From assembly GCA_023213315.1 (NCBI GenBank), contig JAKCPI010005176.1, positions 1 through 64,000 on the forward strand: 64,000 nt of DNA, in the 5' to 3' direction. Numbering within the stretch: position 1 is the first letter of the stretch; each line of letters begins with the position of its first letter. Of the stretch, positions 33,978-45,902 are shown in pieces. The notes under the pieces were generated by a model. The model did not search any database and had not been told where the DNA came from. It was given only the letters and a program-made list of their open reading frames with translations. The position numbers and the translations under genes were made by a program. The stretch comes from Euborellia annulipes (lineage: Eukaryota; Arthropoda; Insecta; Dermaptera; Anisolabididae).

Positions 33978-34828
33978 ATGGATTTTATAAAAGCAACGCG
34001 GTTAATACTTTCCCCAGCGAAAATATTAGGTTTGACATCATTTGAAATTTTAGGAACGCCAGGGAATAGGAATGTAAAATTCATTAAAACATATAATAAT
34101 ATAGGAAAATCATGTCTTGTTATTTTAAATGTTTTATTTATTGATTTCCTTTATAAAACAAAAGTTCTCGATATACAAACTTTAGTTTCGTTTCTTACAG
34201 GTGTTATATATGAATTGAATTTTTTAATAACTCTTATTTTAGCCATATTACATCGCGATAAATTTAAAGATTTAATTTTAAAATGCTTACATTTTTACGA
34301 TGAGAATTATTGTTACTGTAATAAGTACTTTGTACAAGTTTTTAAATTAACATTAGTAAATATATTATGGTATGTTTCATCTTATCTTTTGGCATGTTTA
34401 GTTCCATTTTTTTATAAAACAAATTTCGAAAACTTTTCTTATGTTCAGATCCTATGGGTATTTTTTTTAAATGAATTTATAGGAATATATGAATTTTTTT
34501 TTATGCTCAATATTACCTGTTTTTATCTATTTTATATTATTTTTTGAAATCGTTCAATGAAAATTTATTTAGAAATATTAAATTCAATCATTACTCATTG
34601 TTATGTTATATATCTCAAGTGTTACAAGAAATTTATGAAATTAAAGTAATATTATTATTTTTTTCCCAATTTTTTTGGATTCTTTTAACTACGTTTATTT
34701 TTTTATCATCGGTTATATATGACTCTGAAGAAAAAATAGCTTATCTTATATCGTTAATAACAACTCTATATTATGAAACTCAACAAATCTTCTTTGCGTG
34801 TTTTCTTTGTGAAAAAATTAAACGAAAG
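33978..34828 (+). pseudogene. Gustatory receptor variable exon A14 (frameshift in T run)
   Basis: MDFIKATRLILSPAKILG opens a frame that runs to GIYEFFF, where one base is missing near 34497-34505 compared with TATGAATTTTTCTTTTACGC in relatives. The other frame continues LKSFNENLFRNIKFNHYS to CEKIKRK at the donor GTAATT (34829). Length 851. The N-terminal 56 residues are identical to A11. Probably either a recent pseudogene or a homopolymer error. Confidence 0.85.
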
Positions 34829-35159
34829 GTAATTTTTTTTTTTAATTTTCTTTTATACACTATTAGTGTGAGAAGCGTGTGAGTTTTTGGAATATGTATG
34901 TCTATTGATTATTTTAGAATCTGTGAATGTTATATTTTTTATTGAAAAATCTTTTGTGGTCATCCCAGACGCAGGGATGTTTTCTAGTTCCGTCCCATGA
35001 GAGAAAAATCTATTTCAATTGAATTGGCTCAATTATTCTAAATAAATAACGAGAGTGTTTAAATGGCCTCCCATGCCGAAAAAGACCTTTATATAAATTA
35101 AAAAAAAAAAATATTTTGTGTCTGTTAGATAAAATTGAATTTTTGCTTTCCCGTTGAAC

Positions 35160-35337
35160 CAGGGCCGGAACTAGGAATTTTTTTTTAGGGGGGGGGGCAA
35201 AATTTAATTTGCCGCCCCCTCCTTAAAATTTCTTATACAAAATCATATCATTTTCCCTTTTTTTTTTAGTAAATCTTTCTTTAATTGCCGCCCCCTGATA
35301 TCTGCCGCCCGGTGCACATGCCCCCATTGTCCCCCTG
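35160..35337. mobile_element. hAT-like element of the CAGGGCCGGA type
   Basis: Starts CAGGGCCGGAACTAGG. The interior is the reverse complement of 62615-62791 (GCCGCCCCCT, AAATTTCTTATACAAAA). Flanks CGTTGAAC and TGTTAAAC agree at 6 of 8. Confidence 0.7.
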
Positions 35338-35681
35338 TGTTAAACAATTTACTAAAATCTATTTTATAATTTATGATTATCCTAGTATTTCAAAGTATCA
35401 TTTAATATTTATTTTATCAATGTTAAGAAATCTTTTGTAGTTTGGAATTTCAATTAAATTGGCTACCAATCAAGCGAAATAAATAGGGATGAATTCTAAA
35501 TGACCTCAGATGCCGAAAAAGACTTTAAAACAATTAAAAAAAAAAAAATTGTGTTTGTTAGATATCTGACACCTGATCAAAATTCTTTATACTAATTTGA
35601 ACAAAATTAATTCAATTAAGAAATTACTTAACTATTGAGTTGATTGATTTGTTATTATAATATTTCTAAATTAGTTCTAGA

Positions 35682-36536
35682 ATGGATTTTACAAGAGCCA
35701 CCTGGTTAATTCTCTACCCTTCTAAAATTATAGGCTTAATCCCTTTTGAAATATTAGGATTTCCAGGAAAAAGGATTATAATATTTAAAAAGGTCTTTAA
35801 TTATATAGGGAAATTTTTCCTTATTCTTTTAAATGTTTTCTTAATTTCAATACTTTTTACAATTGAAGTCAAAGATTTAACTCATTTTGTACAATTTCTT
35901 TCATTATTTATTTATGAAATAAATTGTTTAATGACAATTATTCTTTCCACATTATATCAAACTCAATTTAAAATTTTGCTTTTGAAAGTTTTAAGATTTT
36001 GTGATAATAATTCCTGTCATAGATATTTCTTGCGAATTTTTGTATTTATAATTTTTATAATATTAGGGAATATTTTAATCTTTATTTTGATTGGAATACT
36101 TCCATTTGTTTATATAACATCTATTGAAGTACCTTCAGTTTTTAATATATTTTTTTCTCATTTATTTTATACAATTATTAAAATATATGAATTTTACTTT
36201 TACTCTTTGTATTATCTTTTTCTTTCAATTTCGTTTTATTTCTTTAAAATATTTAATGAAAATTTATTGGAAAATAAATTTCATTATAATCTAAATCATT
36301 ATCCAGTTTTACATGACATATTACAAATTTTACATGGAATTTATCAATTAAAAATAATACTTGTATTTTTCACCTACTTTATTTGGTGTCTTTTTGCGTT
36401 ATTTATTTTCTTATCATCGGTTATCTATGATTCTAAAGAAAAATTTCAATTTTTTATTTTTACTACTTCAACTTTATTTTATGGAGTTTATCAAGTATTT
36501 CTTCCTTGTTTTCTATGTGAAAAAATTAAACAACAG
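35682..36536 (+). CDS. Gustatory receptor variable exon A15
   Basis: Intact, 285 codons, MDFTRATWLILYPSKIIG to FLCEKIKQQ at the donor GTAATT (36537). GLIPFEILGFPGKR replaces GLTPF. The first long loop has NNSCHRYFLRIF in place of NSNCQKYF. The frame remains open for a further 28 codons past the donor, but the conserved ending and GT mark the exon boundary. Confidence 0.87.
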
Positions 36537-36776
36537 GTAATTTTATCATACTATTATTTTATGCTCTTTGGGACGTTTAATATTTCAAAACATTGTAGCA
36601 TATTATCAAAATTATTTTAATTTTTGGTTAGGAAGATCATATTTTTAGTAAAGCAATACTTCTCACGAAGTAATATAAATTTCAGCGTTTATTTCAGATA
36701 TCTAATGGTAATCAATTTTTTTTTTTTTTTTATTTTTTTTCAAGGTATCTAATGCACACACACACATACACAGACC

Positions 36777-37033
36777 ATGGGCGTACCCAACAAGGGGCAG
36801 GGGGGCAGCTATCCCCCCTAGAAGCAAGAAAAAAAATTAAATGCTTATAAAGTGATGAAATGAAACAAAATTAGGTAGGGCGATAGCGACGGGGACTCGT
36901 TAGGACTCAAGGGTTTTTATGCCTTTAATTCGAAGGCTTTTCCCCTATATATATATGAAAAAGCTATGTCACAATCTGGACAGCCATGACCTGCCCCCCC
37001 CCCCCCCCAGGTCTGCCCCCTCTAGATTTGATC
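36777..37033. mobile_element. hAT-like element of the CATGGGCGTACCC type, 3' truncated
   Basis: Begins CATGGGCGTACCCAAC and its interior is the reverse complement of 56108-56361. The right end stops at CTAGATTTGAT without its terminal repeat. Flanks ACACAGAC and CCACAGAC agree at 7 of 8, but the missing terminus makes that weak. Confidence 0.6.
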
Positions 37034-37303
37034 CACAGACAATTTTGAAGTCGGGTTGAGGTCGAATTTTTTTTGACATTTACAATACATTCTCTACTTT
37101 GTATATGAAAAAGGAAAAAAAATGACTCGGGTTTTTTGGATAAATCCCGATTCATGATTAGGTAAAAAGAAAAAAAAATAAATGGTTAACTGGTTTCCAA
37201 ACGCTACTAGATTATATCACGTAATAGTAGACAAATTCATATTTTTTATGACATCATATTGAGTGAACAAAGGTGAATAGAGAACATAATTAATTTTCAG
37301 GAT

Positions 37304-37475
37304 TGGTAAACAGGAGAAGAAAAATCAGCAACTTCATTATTTTTATTCCCATCATGTTGACGTTTCGATCCCGGTTGGGATCATCTTCAGAACAACCGAG
37401 TTCGAAACGTCAACGTGATGGGAATAAAAATAATGAAATACAACTAGTTGCTGATTTTTCCTCTTCTGTTTACCA
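37304..37475. mobile_element. Inverted-repeat Penelope-like remnant with a hammerhead-like core
   Basis: The arms TGGTAAACAGGAGAAG and CCTCTTCTGTTTACCA close on a centre that, on the minus strand (37359-37390), reads CTGAAGA, T, GATCCC-AACC-GGGATC, GAAACGTC. All invariant hammerhead core letters (CUGANGA, GAAA, GUC cleavage triplet) are present, stem II is six perfect pairs and ACGT around the cleavage site is self-complementary, as needed for dimeric ribozymes. A second GAAACGTC lies on the plus arm. Confidence 0.65.
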
Positions 37476-37491
37476 ATGATTGAACTACCAG

Positions 37492-38922
37492 CAGTGGCGT
37501 AACCAGGGGGGGGCGAGGGGGCGCGAGCCCCCCGCCCCAGGCGCATCGAGCCCTTGGCGCCCCCCGAAACCGGCATAGGCGCCCTACGGCCTCTAAGATA
37601 TAGCCCAGCGAATGTGATTTTATCATATTCTTTTCATCGATTGTCTTAAAAAATTGATTGTTTTCTTTAAAAATTATATTACAACTTGAATTCTAGTATT
37701 TTAAATGAATTTAATTCCAAAAATAATAAATAACGTATATAGAGGCTTTATAATTAAAATTTTTTTATTTTGCAATATATAAGCCTTAATTTGATGTTTT
37801 ATGGCTGTGGAGATTTACTCAGGATTCGTATAAGCCTTAATATTTAATTTTTTTGAAATTCAAAATTTTTTTAAGCATGAAGGAATTGAGCTATGAGACT
37901 GAAATGTTATATTTAAGTTAAACACCCCCGGGACCGTGAAAATAAGCTTTTAATCAAAATCGGCCAAAAAGTACTAGTATTTTACTGATGTAGTTTTTCA
38001 GTTTTTTTCGATTTTCTCAAAATGAAAGGGCTTTTACCATTCTTCAGGCCCGCCCGAGCCCGCCCGGAATTTTTTCAAACCCGCCCATTCCCGCCCGAGA
38101 TTTAGTGAATGAATGAACGAATGTCTAGCAATTTTTAAATAAAATTTCATTTGCATGCCCGTCCTCCCGAACCCGTTTATTTAGACTTGCTACCCGCCCG
38201 TACCCGCCCGTAATTTTTTCATGGCCTCCAAAGCCCGCCCGGCCCGGTCCGCGGGCCGGGTAGGTAACGGGCCTACGGGCCAACCTGTACCCGTGCAGGG
38301 CTCTAATCGGGGGCTCGGATCCCAGGCAGTCCGATGATTTTATTTAAGCCATTTGGATACCAAATGTCAAAGTCAAAGTCTTATATGGCCTAAGTTGCCG
38401 AAAAGACTGTGTGTGAGTGTGTGGTGTGTGTGTGTGTGTGTGAACACGATTGCTTAAAAACCAAAGCAGCTAGAGAGATGAAATTTGGTATATGCTCCTT
38501 ACACTAAAATTGTCGATTTCTATCAACTTTTGGAGTAAATACGTCACTTGGAAGAAGTACTTTTCCTAATAAGTTTTTTTTAGAAATTTCGATAATTTCA
38601 ATTTCTTTGTTATATTATGATAAAATACTCAATTTTAAAAAGTTTTTATTCTTTGATATTTTTCCGAAAACTGAAGAGTTTTTGAAATAATCACAGAAGA
38701 AAACGACATTTTTCGTAAAAGCAAAGAAAAATCAAAACAAAATCATACAGGTGTCATTAAAAAACATGTAAATATAAATAAATTCGCTGAGGAAATTACA
38801 AGATGCAAAAAATTTGCCCGCCGAAGGCGGCAAGAAGGGGGTCCAGGGGGCGGAGCCCCCTGGAAAATCGGCGCCCTAGTTGAGCTTTGCCCCCCCGCCC
38901 TCAAAGGCTGGTTACGCCGCTG
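37492..38922. mobile_element. 1.43-kb hAT-like element, 8-bp TSD ACTACCAG, with nested repeats
   Basis: Ends CAGTGGCGTAACC and GGTTACGCCGCTG; ACTACCAG at 37484-37491 and 38923-38930. Nested inside are a Rep1 middle piece (37860-38035), a CCCGCCCG-rich stretch (38040-38290), a SINE1 3' part (38318-38443) and a further unnamed repeat. The frames inside are not genes. Confidence 0.85.
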
Positions 38923-39491
38923 ACTACCAGCATTATAAGCCCTATGTATCTATCTATAAATAATTTTGGGCAGTTATCGAATGAAAGTTCTTTAGTCTTT
39001 TAATAGAGAAAGTGCCCTATTATGAAATACTTTTGACTAAAAATTGAATTTTTTCTTTCCTTGAGAATAATTCACTAAATTCTATTTTGTAGTTTATGAT
39101 TTTTCTAAATAATTAAATAATTAATAATTTTTCTAGTTTAATATATATATATATATATCATTTATTTAATAATAATATTATTTATTATTATAATATTTAT
39201 GTTATCAATGGTTCTTAAATCTGGGGTCCCTGGTTTGCTTCTCGTCCCAAGTGAGAAAAATGTATTTCAATTGAATTGGCTACTAATCAATCGAAATAAA
39301 TAGAGTTGGAGTCTAAATGGTCGAAAAAGACCTTAAAACAAATGGAAAAAAAAATCTTTTGTGTTAGATATCCGATATCTGATCAAAATTCCTTATAAAT
39401 ACTAATTTCAAGTAAATTAATTCAATTAAGAAATTACTTAATGATTGAGTTGATTGATTTGTTATTATGAAATTTCTAAATTAGTTCTAAA

Positions 39492-40350
39492 ATGGATTTT
39501 ACAAGAGCCACCTGGTTAATTCTCTACCCTTCTAAAATTTTAGGATTAACCCCTTTTGAAATATTAAAATTTTCAGGAAAAAAGACACTAATATTTATAA
39601 AGATTTATAATTATTTATCGAAAATTTTTCTTATTCTTTTAAATGTTTTTTTAATTACAATACTTTTTACAATGGAGAGTTAAAAATTTAACTTTTTTTG
39701 TACGATTTATTACAATATTTATTTATGAAATTAATTTTTTAATGACATTTATTCTTTCCGCATTATATCAAAAGCAATATAAAATTTTGTTTTTGAAATT
39801 TTTAAAATTTTATGATAATAATTCCAATTGTCAAAAATATTTCTTCGGAATTTTTGTATTCATAATTTTTATAACATTATCGAATATATTATGTTTTTTG
39901 TTGGTTACAATACTTCCATATGTTTTCATAAAATCTATTAAAGTCCCTTCACTTTATAATGGTTTTTTACTAATGCGCTTTATATGATTATTGAAATATA
40001 CGAATTTTTACTTTATCGCTCAGTATCAACTTTTTCTTTCAATTTTGTTTTATTACTTCAAAACATTTAATGAAAATTTATTGGAAAATAAATTCGATAA
40101 TAATCTAAATTATTATTCATTTTTACATGATATATTACAAATTTTGAACGAAATTTATGAATTAAAAATAATACTTGTATTTTTCACACAATTTTTTTGG
40201 TGTCTTTTTGCCTGCTTTCTGTTCTTATCATCGGTTATTTACGACTATAAAGGAAAATTTGAATTTCTTATTTTTGCTACTTTAGTTTTATTTTTAGCAC
40301 TTTATCAAGTTTTCTTTCCATGTTTTCTTTGTGAAAAAATTAAACAACAG
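39492..40350 (+). pseudogene. Gustatory receptor variable exon A16 (three frameshifts)
   Basis: Starts MDFTRATWLILYPSKILG; the subgroup motif is changed to LKFSGKK. Frame is lost near 39678 (after LFTME), again near 39966 and regained near 40005, relative to A9 and A10. Then NFYFIAQYQLFLS continues to CEKIKQQ and the donor GTAATT (40351). The number of breaks and motif changes make this the most convincing true pseudogene of the GFPGKR subgroup. Confidence 0.85.
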
Positions 40351-40380
40351 GTAATTTTATCCGATTGTTTAGAGCTTATT

Positions 40381-40904
40381 CAGGTTTATTCTCTAAAAAT
40401 AGACGTTAAAATTTAACATCAACAAATGGGTGTTAAAAAGTAAAGTAATAACATCAGCGTTAAAAAATGCTATCCTCTAAACCAACTTTTAACAGAGACG
40501 TTAACATTTTATTTTTTAGCACCAGGTGTTAACGACTTATATAAAGAGATGAGTTGTTATTTTCAATCTAGTAGGCCTAATTGACACACCAAAGCTAAAA
40601 GCTATTCTCTAAACAATGTTTTAACTGTGACTTTAACATTTTGCTTTCAACTCAGAGCTCTCAAAATCATAACTTTACCTTTTAGGTTAAAGACGCCATT
40701 TTTATGCATTAAATAAGGCGTTAAAATATTAAAGGCACCCCCTAGACATGACTTTAATTTTTAACACTTTTGACTAAATGTTAACGCTTGGGCTTTAAAG
40801 TTTTTGCTTACAGAATAGCAATTTGAGGCAAGGAAGTGTTAAAATGAATTAAAATTTTTTACACATGTTAAAAGTTAACTATTTCTTAGAGAATAGACCT
40901 GATT
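40381..40904. mobile_element. TIR element, reverse relative of 27112-28096
   Basis: Starts CAGGTTTATTCTCTAAAAAT and ends TTAGAGAATAGACCTG. The interior repeats TTAACATTTT and TTGAGGCAAGGAAG. It begins only 30 bases after the donor of A16. Confidence 0.65.
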
Positions 40905-41125
40905 GTGTGGTCTTAAGCGATTTTTAATATTTCAAGACGATGCACCACCTATATTATTGTTTTATGGCTGGCACTCAGTTTTATTAGTTAGTATCTGATG
41001 AAAATTCTTTATTATTATTTCAAGTAGGCCTATATTAAAAAAAAGTGAAATAAAAATTAAGAAATTACTTATCGATTAAATAGTTGATTGAAATTTAATT
41101 AAGAAATTTCTAAATTAGTTCTAAA

Positions 41126-41984
41126 ATGGATTTTATGAGAGCTACTCAGTTAATTCTATACCCTTCGAAAATATTGGGGTTAACCCCTTTTGAAATATCA
41201 GGAAATCCAGGAAAAAGGACTCTAAAACATATCAAAATTTATAATTATATAGGAAAATGTTTTCTTATTCTTTTACATGGTTTCTTAATTATTTCACTTT
41301 CAACAATTGTTGTAGAGGATTTAAAAAGTTCTATAGTAATGTTAGCAAGTTCTATCTATGAAGCAAATTTTGTAATGACATTTATTCTTTCCACGTTATA
41401 TCAAAAACAATATAAAATTTTGCTTTTAAATCTTTTAAAATTTTACGATAATAATTCCAATTGTCATAAATATTTCTTAGCAATTTTTAAATTAACAATT
41501 TGTATAATATTATGGAATATATTAAGTTTTTTTGTGGTTGGAATATTACCATATTTTTTCATAACTTCCATTCAAGTCCCTTCAATAATTAATATCTTTT
41601 TTTCTAATTTTTTTTTATTTAATCATTGAAATGTACGAAAGTTTCTTTTACATTCAGTATCACCTTTATATTTCAATTTTATTTTATTTCTTTAAAACAT
41701 TTAATGAAAATTTATTAGAAAATAAATTCAAAAATAATCTATGTTTTTATTCAATTTTACATAAAACATTACAAATTTTGAATGAAATTTATGAGTTAAA
41801 AATAATACTAGTATTTTTTACTCACTTTTTTTGGATTCTTTTTGCTCTCTTTCTTTTTTTATTATCGATTATCGATGATTCAAAACAGAAAATTGGCAAT
41901 CTTATGACATTATTATCAACTTTATTTTATGAACTTCACCAAATTTTCTTTGTGTGTTTTATATGGGAAAAAATTAAACAACAG
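41126..41984 (+). pseudogene. Gustatory receptor variable exon A17 (frameshift in T run)
   Basis: MDFMRATQLILYPSKILG with GNPGKR. Open to about 41615, where a T10 run (NFFLF) changes the frame; it resumes at MYESFFYIQYHLYIS and reaches IWEKIKQQ at the donor GTAGGT (41985). Trp replaces the ending Cys, and the donor is unusual for the family. Length 859. Intermediate between the GFPGKR subgroup and the rest. Confidence 0.83.
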
Positions 41985-42244
41985 GTAGGTTTTATTATAT
42001 AATAGAAATGTTTGTGCTTAAGGACTAATTTTAATTTTTTTTTTTTTTTTACATAAGTCCGAAAAAGTCCGTAACCAGGAAGGGTATATGGAAGTTCAAC
42101 CCCTCCCCCCCTTCTCGAAATCCCGGGAAATTATAAATAAATATATAGAGAGAAAGTTTAGTTTAGTTTATAGGTTTAAATGGCCTTCGACACAATAAGG
42201 TCGTTTTGGCCAGCCACATACTGGTTTAATTTAACACAAGAGTA

Positions 42245-43205
42245 ATCACTCAGATTCTAACATTGTTCGCTGATAAAAATCTATAGATGTTTTGTAGCAT
42301 AGCACTATCGGCCCCATATAAAATTGAGTTTAGACTCCTTGGTCTTGTTACGTCCCTTTGGTCCAAATATCTATCGAGGTCTGTCCTTTCGAGCAGAGAG
42401 CATGATAATACCAGGTGGTTTAAGTCGCAGGTGACGGCTGGATCGCAATTGCATACGTCGTCCTCGACGACTCCAATTCTCCTCAAATGAGCAGGAAAAC
42501 AGCCATGCCCGAGTCTCAACCGAGTTATAATAGAATAAAATGCTCTACTGGCCTTTATATTGTTGAACCATGACTGTGAGCCTGCCGCAGGGTTTATTAA
42601 ATAATAATTCCTCCTCTCTCTCTCTGGAGGAAGAATTCCAAAATTCCTGCCATTTGTTAATAAATATATTCCTCACAACAGCAGCCAAATCGTCGGGCGT
42701 GACATGAATGTGGGTATACTCTGAAGAAGATATTGCTTCATTGGCAGCAACATCGGCTGCTTCATTACCAGAAATTCCTACGTGGCTTCTAACCCAGATA
42801 AATTTAATTGATTTGTTCATCAAACGAGCCCTCAAGATTTCCTGCTTTATCTCCAGAATATTAGCTTGCTGGTCAAACAAGTTGCTGTTCTGAAGCTTAT
42901 GGATAACGCTCCTGGAATCCGTAAGAACAGAAAAGGAAGTGTGGTTCACGTGCAAACAGTATTTAAGAGCTTCTAGAATTGCTGTGCACTCTGCTGTAAA
43001 AATGCTGGATTCCCTTGGAAACTTGAACTTTGCAGAAACCCTTGCTTGAGGATCGAAGTAAGCAGCACCAACAGGATCTTTTCTCGAGTGTTTGGACCCA
43101 TCAGTGAATATTAAATAACTACCTGGGTTAATATCATCAACATGAGCTTTGAATATAGTTTCTGTCGCAGCAGGATTATTCCAAAGACAATTATATATAG
43201 AGAGA
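42245..43205 (-). mobile_element. LINE fragment with RNase H domain, reverse strand
   Basis: On the minus strand, from 43205 downward: LIFTDGSKHSRKDPVGAAYF, FTAECTAILEALKYCL, VLTDSRSVIHKL, KFIWVRSHVGISGNEAADVA. These supply the D-E-D-D residues of the RNase H fold. After a frameshift near 42560 the conserved LINE tail LRLGHGCFPAHLRRIG follows with a CNCD...HLVLSCSL zinc-like region. It is the 3' third of an ORF2 from an RNase H-bearing clade (R1, I or Jockey-like). 5' part absent, so inactive. Confidence 0.85.
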
Positions 43206-43254
43206 AACGCGGTGTTAAAATTTGAAATATTGTTTTTTTTTTTTTTATTTATTT

Positions 43255-43430
43255 ATTTAAGGTCTTTTTCGGCATCTAAGGCATCTTTAGACCCCATCCC
43301 TATTAATTTCCAATGATTGGTTGGTAATTCAAATGGAATACATTTTTCTCGCTTGGGACGGGAAGCGAACCCGAGAACACAACCATGAGAAGTTAATGTC
43401 TTCTCTCCGAGCCAGGGGTCACGGGCCTTA
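43255..43430 (-). repeat. Longest SINE3 copy
   Basis: The complement reads a tRNA-like GGTTCGCTTCCCGTCCC box, then AATTACCAACCAATC, GGGGTCTAAAGATGCC, GCCGAAAAAGACC and an A-rich tail (T-rich on the plus strand at 43238-43260). It is the best evidence that the SINE3 blocks are retroposons. Confidence 0.6.
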
Positions 43431-44071
43431 AATACTGTTAGAAATTATAAAAAAAATTTTATATTTTATTACTTCTCGTTTCATCCAAATCCCCTCCTCG
43501 TTGAAAAAACTTTCTGGCTACACCCTGAATCGTATACTTTTATAAAGCAATGAATATCTTTTCAGAAAACAAAAAAAATCTGATGTGACTAACCGCACAT
43601 TATTATGTTATCTTTAATATTGTGGCTACTAACTTAGTATAATTTTCTAAAATTTTTTAAATAATTACCACTTGTCTAAATATTATTTACTTTGCTTTTA
43701 TATATTTTTGCCTTAACCAGGTGGCAAAGGCCAACGCTTTTAACAATTGATTAAGCCTATATGTTAGTGGATGACTCCTCTTTAAGGGTAGAAACTAACA
43801 AAATATATATAAATTATTTATTTATTTATTGTATTTATAGAAAGATGTTCGCATCAGGCCTATTTTTGCTACCGATATAACAAAATATAAACGAGTAGCA
43901 AAAAAAATATCGAAAAATAAACGTAGAGAATATAAAACCATTTCTTAATGGCTAAAGTCGAATAAATAAACAAAAAAACGCTGTTTTTTTAATCATATGA
44001 ATTATAAATATTTATAAAAGCATTTATGGAAATTAATATTTGATTGATTTTTACTTATTTCTTCTAAAAAG
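43431..44071. other. AT-rich spacer before B2
   Basis: A segment near 43830-43920 (GATGTTCGCATCAGGCC, TTTTTGCTACCGATA) resembles one near 55565-55615 and may be a LINE 3' tail. No exon seen. Confidence 0.4.
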
Positions 44072-44938
44072 ATGGATTTCATTGAGGCCACACGACCTCT
44101 ATTAGTTTTTATCAAATTTTGTTCATTTTTCCCAGTTAATATTGTACATTTACCAAACAATAATATTCGTATCACTCAATCATCGTTCTTAACAAAAATT
44201 CGGTTCGGAATTTTTTTAATTCTCGTCCTAACTAATTTTTGTACTTTTTATTTTCATACTATTGATAAATTTACAGATCTTGTTTTTCGGATTGGATTAG
44301 TTTATGATATTCTTACATGTTTCATTAACGTAATGACGTTATTAATATACGAAAATAAATTACATGATATTTTAATGAAAATAAATAAAATACGACTGAA
44401 TAAAAAACAATTTAAATGTTTATATGGTTTATCAATATTTAAATTGTGTTTATTGTTATTTAACGTAATATTTGAGTCTATAGCAAGAACATTCGAAATT
44501 AGAAGCGATCAATTAAGTTTCACGCTATTTTGGTATTTTTCTTTTAATTTATCAATAATATTAAATGATATGTTAGTCGATAGTTGTGAAAGTTTAATGA
44601 AATCTTTTTTTGAAATATCTATTTGTTTTTATATAAATTTAAATCAGGAATTATATTCGGTAAAGATGACGATTAGTGAAATACGAAATCAAATTCAAAA
44701 GCATTTTTCTATTAGCAATTTATTATTAGAAATTGCTAGTATATTTCAATTGAGAAATTTAATTACAATCGGTCAAACATTTGTTTGGATAACACTGGCA
44801 CTTTTTATATCGACAGTTACAATAACAAATCAAAATAATTATTCGTTTCTATCTTGTATTATTTTATCTAAATGGTTGATTGTTATATTAATACGATTGT
44901 TATATTTTTTATTTCTTTGTTCATGGATTAAAAAAGAG
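44072..44938 (+). CDS. Gustatory receptor variable exon B2 (divergent)
   Basis: Intact, 289 codons, MDFIEATRPLLVFIKFC to FLCSWIKKE at the consensus donor GTGAGT (44939), phase 0. Together with B1 it lacks the GLTPFEILG and YYEAQQ blocks of family A but keeps MDF..ATR, six hydrophobic segments and the same exon end. IFQLRNLITIGQTFVW in the region before segment six is the subgroup mark. Context CTTCTAAAAAGATGG has no YAG-7 spacing. It interrupts the family A series, so B and A copies are intermingled rather than separate clusters. Confidence 0.83.
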
Positions 44939-45038
44939 GTGAGTGGAACTTATTATTGTGAATTTATTAGCTCGTGTTTGTTTACTGGAAGATAGGCAAC
45001 CGCAAATGAACAAATTAAGTATTACATAGGCGCTAAAC

Positions 45039-45310
45039 CAGTGGCGTAGTGAGCTCAACTCGCACCCGGGGCACAATACCTTTTTAGCGCCCCCCCTCAT
45101 TCGAAAACCAAATAATATTATAAGTAAAATATACAAAATTATTATATTACACTGGCACTAAATTTAAAATATATTTTCCAGAAACCAATTATAATAAAAA
45201 TAAAAATTATCCAGCATTTTTTTTGTTTTGCGGACCATTTGGAGCCCCTTTGTGAGTAGCGCCCGGGGCATGATGACCCCCCTTGCCCCCCGCCCGTCGC
45301 TACGCCACTG
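45039..45310. mobile_element. 272-bp hAT-like element, 8-bp TSD CGCTAAAC
   Basis: CAGTGGCGTAGTGAGC and GCTACGCCACTG ends; CGCTAAAC at 45031-45038 and 45311-45318. It lies about 100 bases downstream of the B2 donor. Confidence 0.88.
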
Positions 45311-45902
45311 CGCTAAACATAATAGCGAAAGAGAAGTAGGTCTATCACAATCGCTGACAAAAAGGAGAGATCAGCTGATTATGTAAGCATAAATTATTTT
45401 CTTTTATTTGAATAGAAAAATGAAATGTTTACGTAAGCGATGAGAATGGTCAACTATTTGTTTGTTTTTTTAAGTCCTTTCGGCATCTTAGGCTATTATA
45501 AATTTTAACGATACACATTTTGTAAATCTATGTGGGGATCCAGGCACATTAATTTATACCATTTGGTATCTAAATGCTTGGAATCCGAACCAGCGCCCCT
45601 TGGCTTTAAGATTATGAATATTGACATTTGTCAACACCTCTAACCTCTTGGCTACAGGGTGGAGTTTTGCTTTTTTTTTACTGACAAGGAGAAAGAGGTC
45701 AAAGAGTCAAAAATTTAAAAATACGAAAGTAATTTTCTAAAACCATATTATTGTATATTTTGTCAATTATTTCCAAGAAAATAAATTAGTATGTAAGTAA
45801 TTCATTAAAAAGTTACGCCTAGTAAAATTAATGAATTATTGATTAATAATTAATTGATTTTTTTTATTTAGAAAATAAATAAAAAAAAAATTTACTTTTA
45901 GA

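Larger units (their letters stand above)
36537..39491. other. 2.9-kb repeat-only interval between A15 and A16
   Basis: Contains a hAT-like copy (36777-37033), the ribozyme-bearing inverted repeat (37304-37475), a large nested hAT-like element (37492-38922), microsatellite and SINE3 (39210-39345). No exon with receptor or other similarity seen on either strand. Confidence 0.6.

Noticed and set aside
35682..36620. A15 as a full-length intronless receptor because the frame continues past CEKIKQQ
   Set aside because: The extra codons are unlike any C-terminal receptor segment, differ in every copy, and begin exactly at the conserved GT donor.
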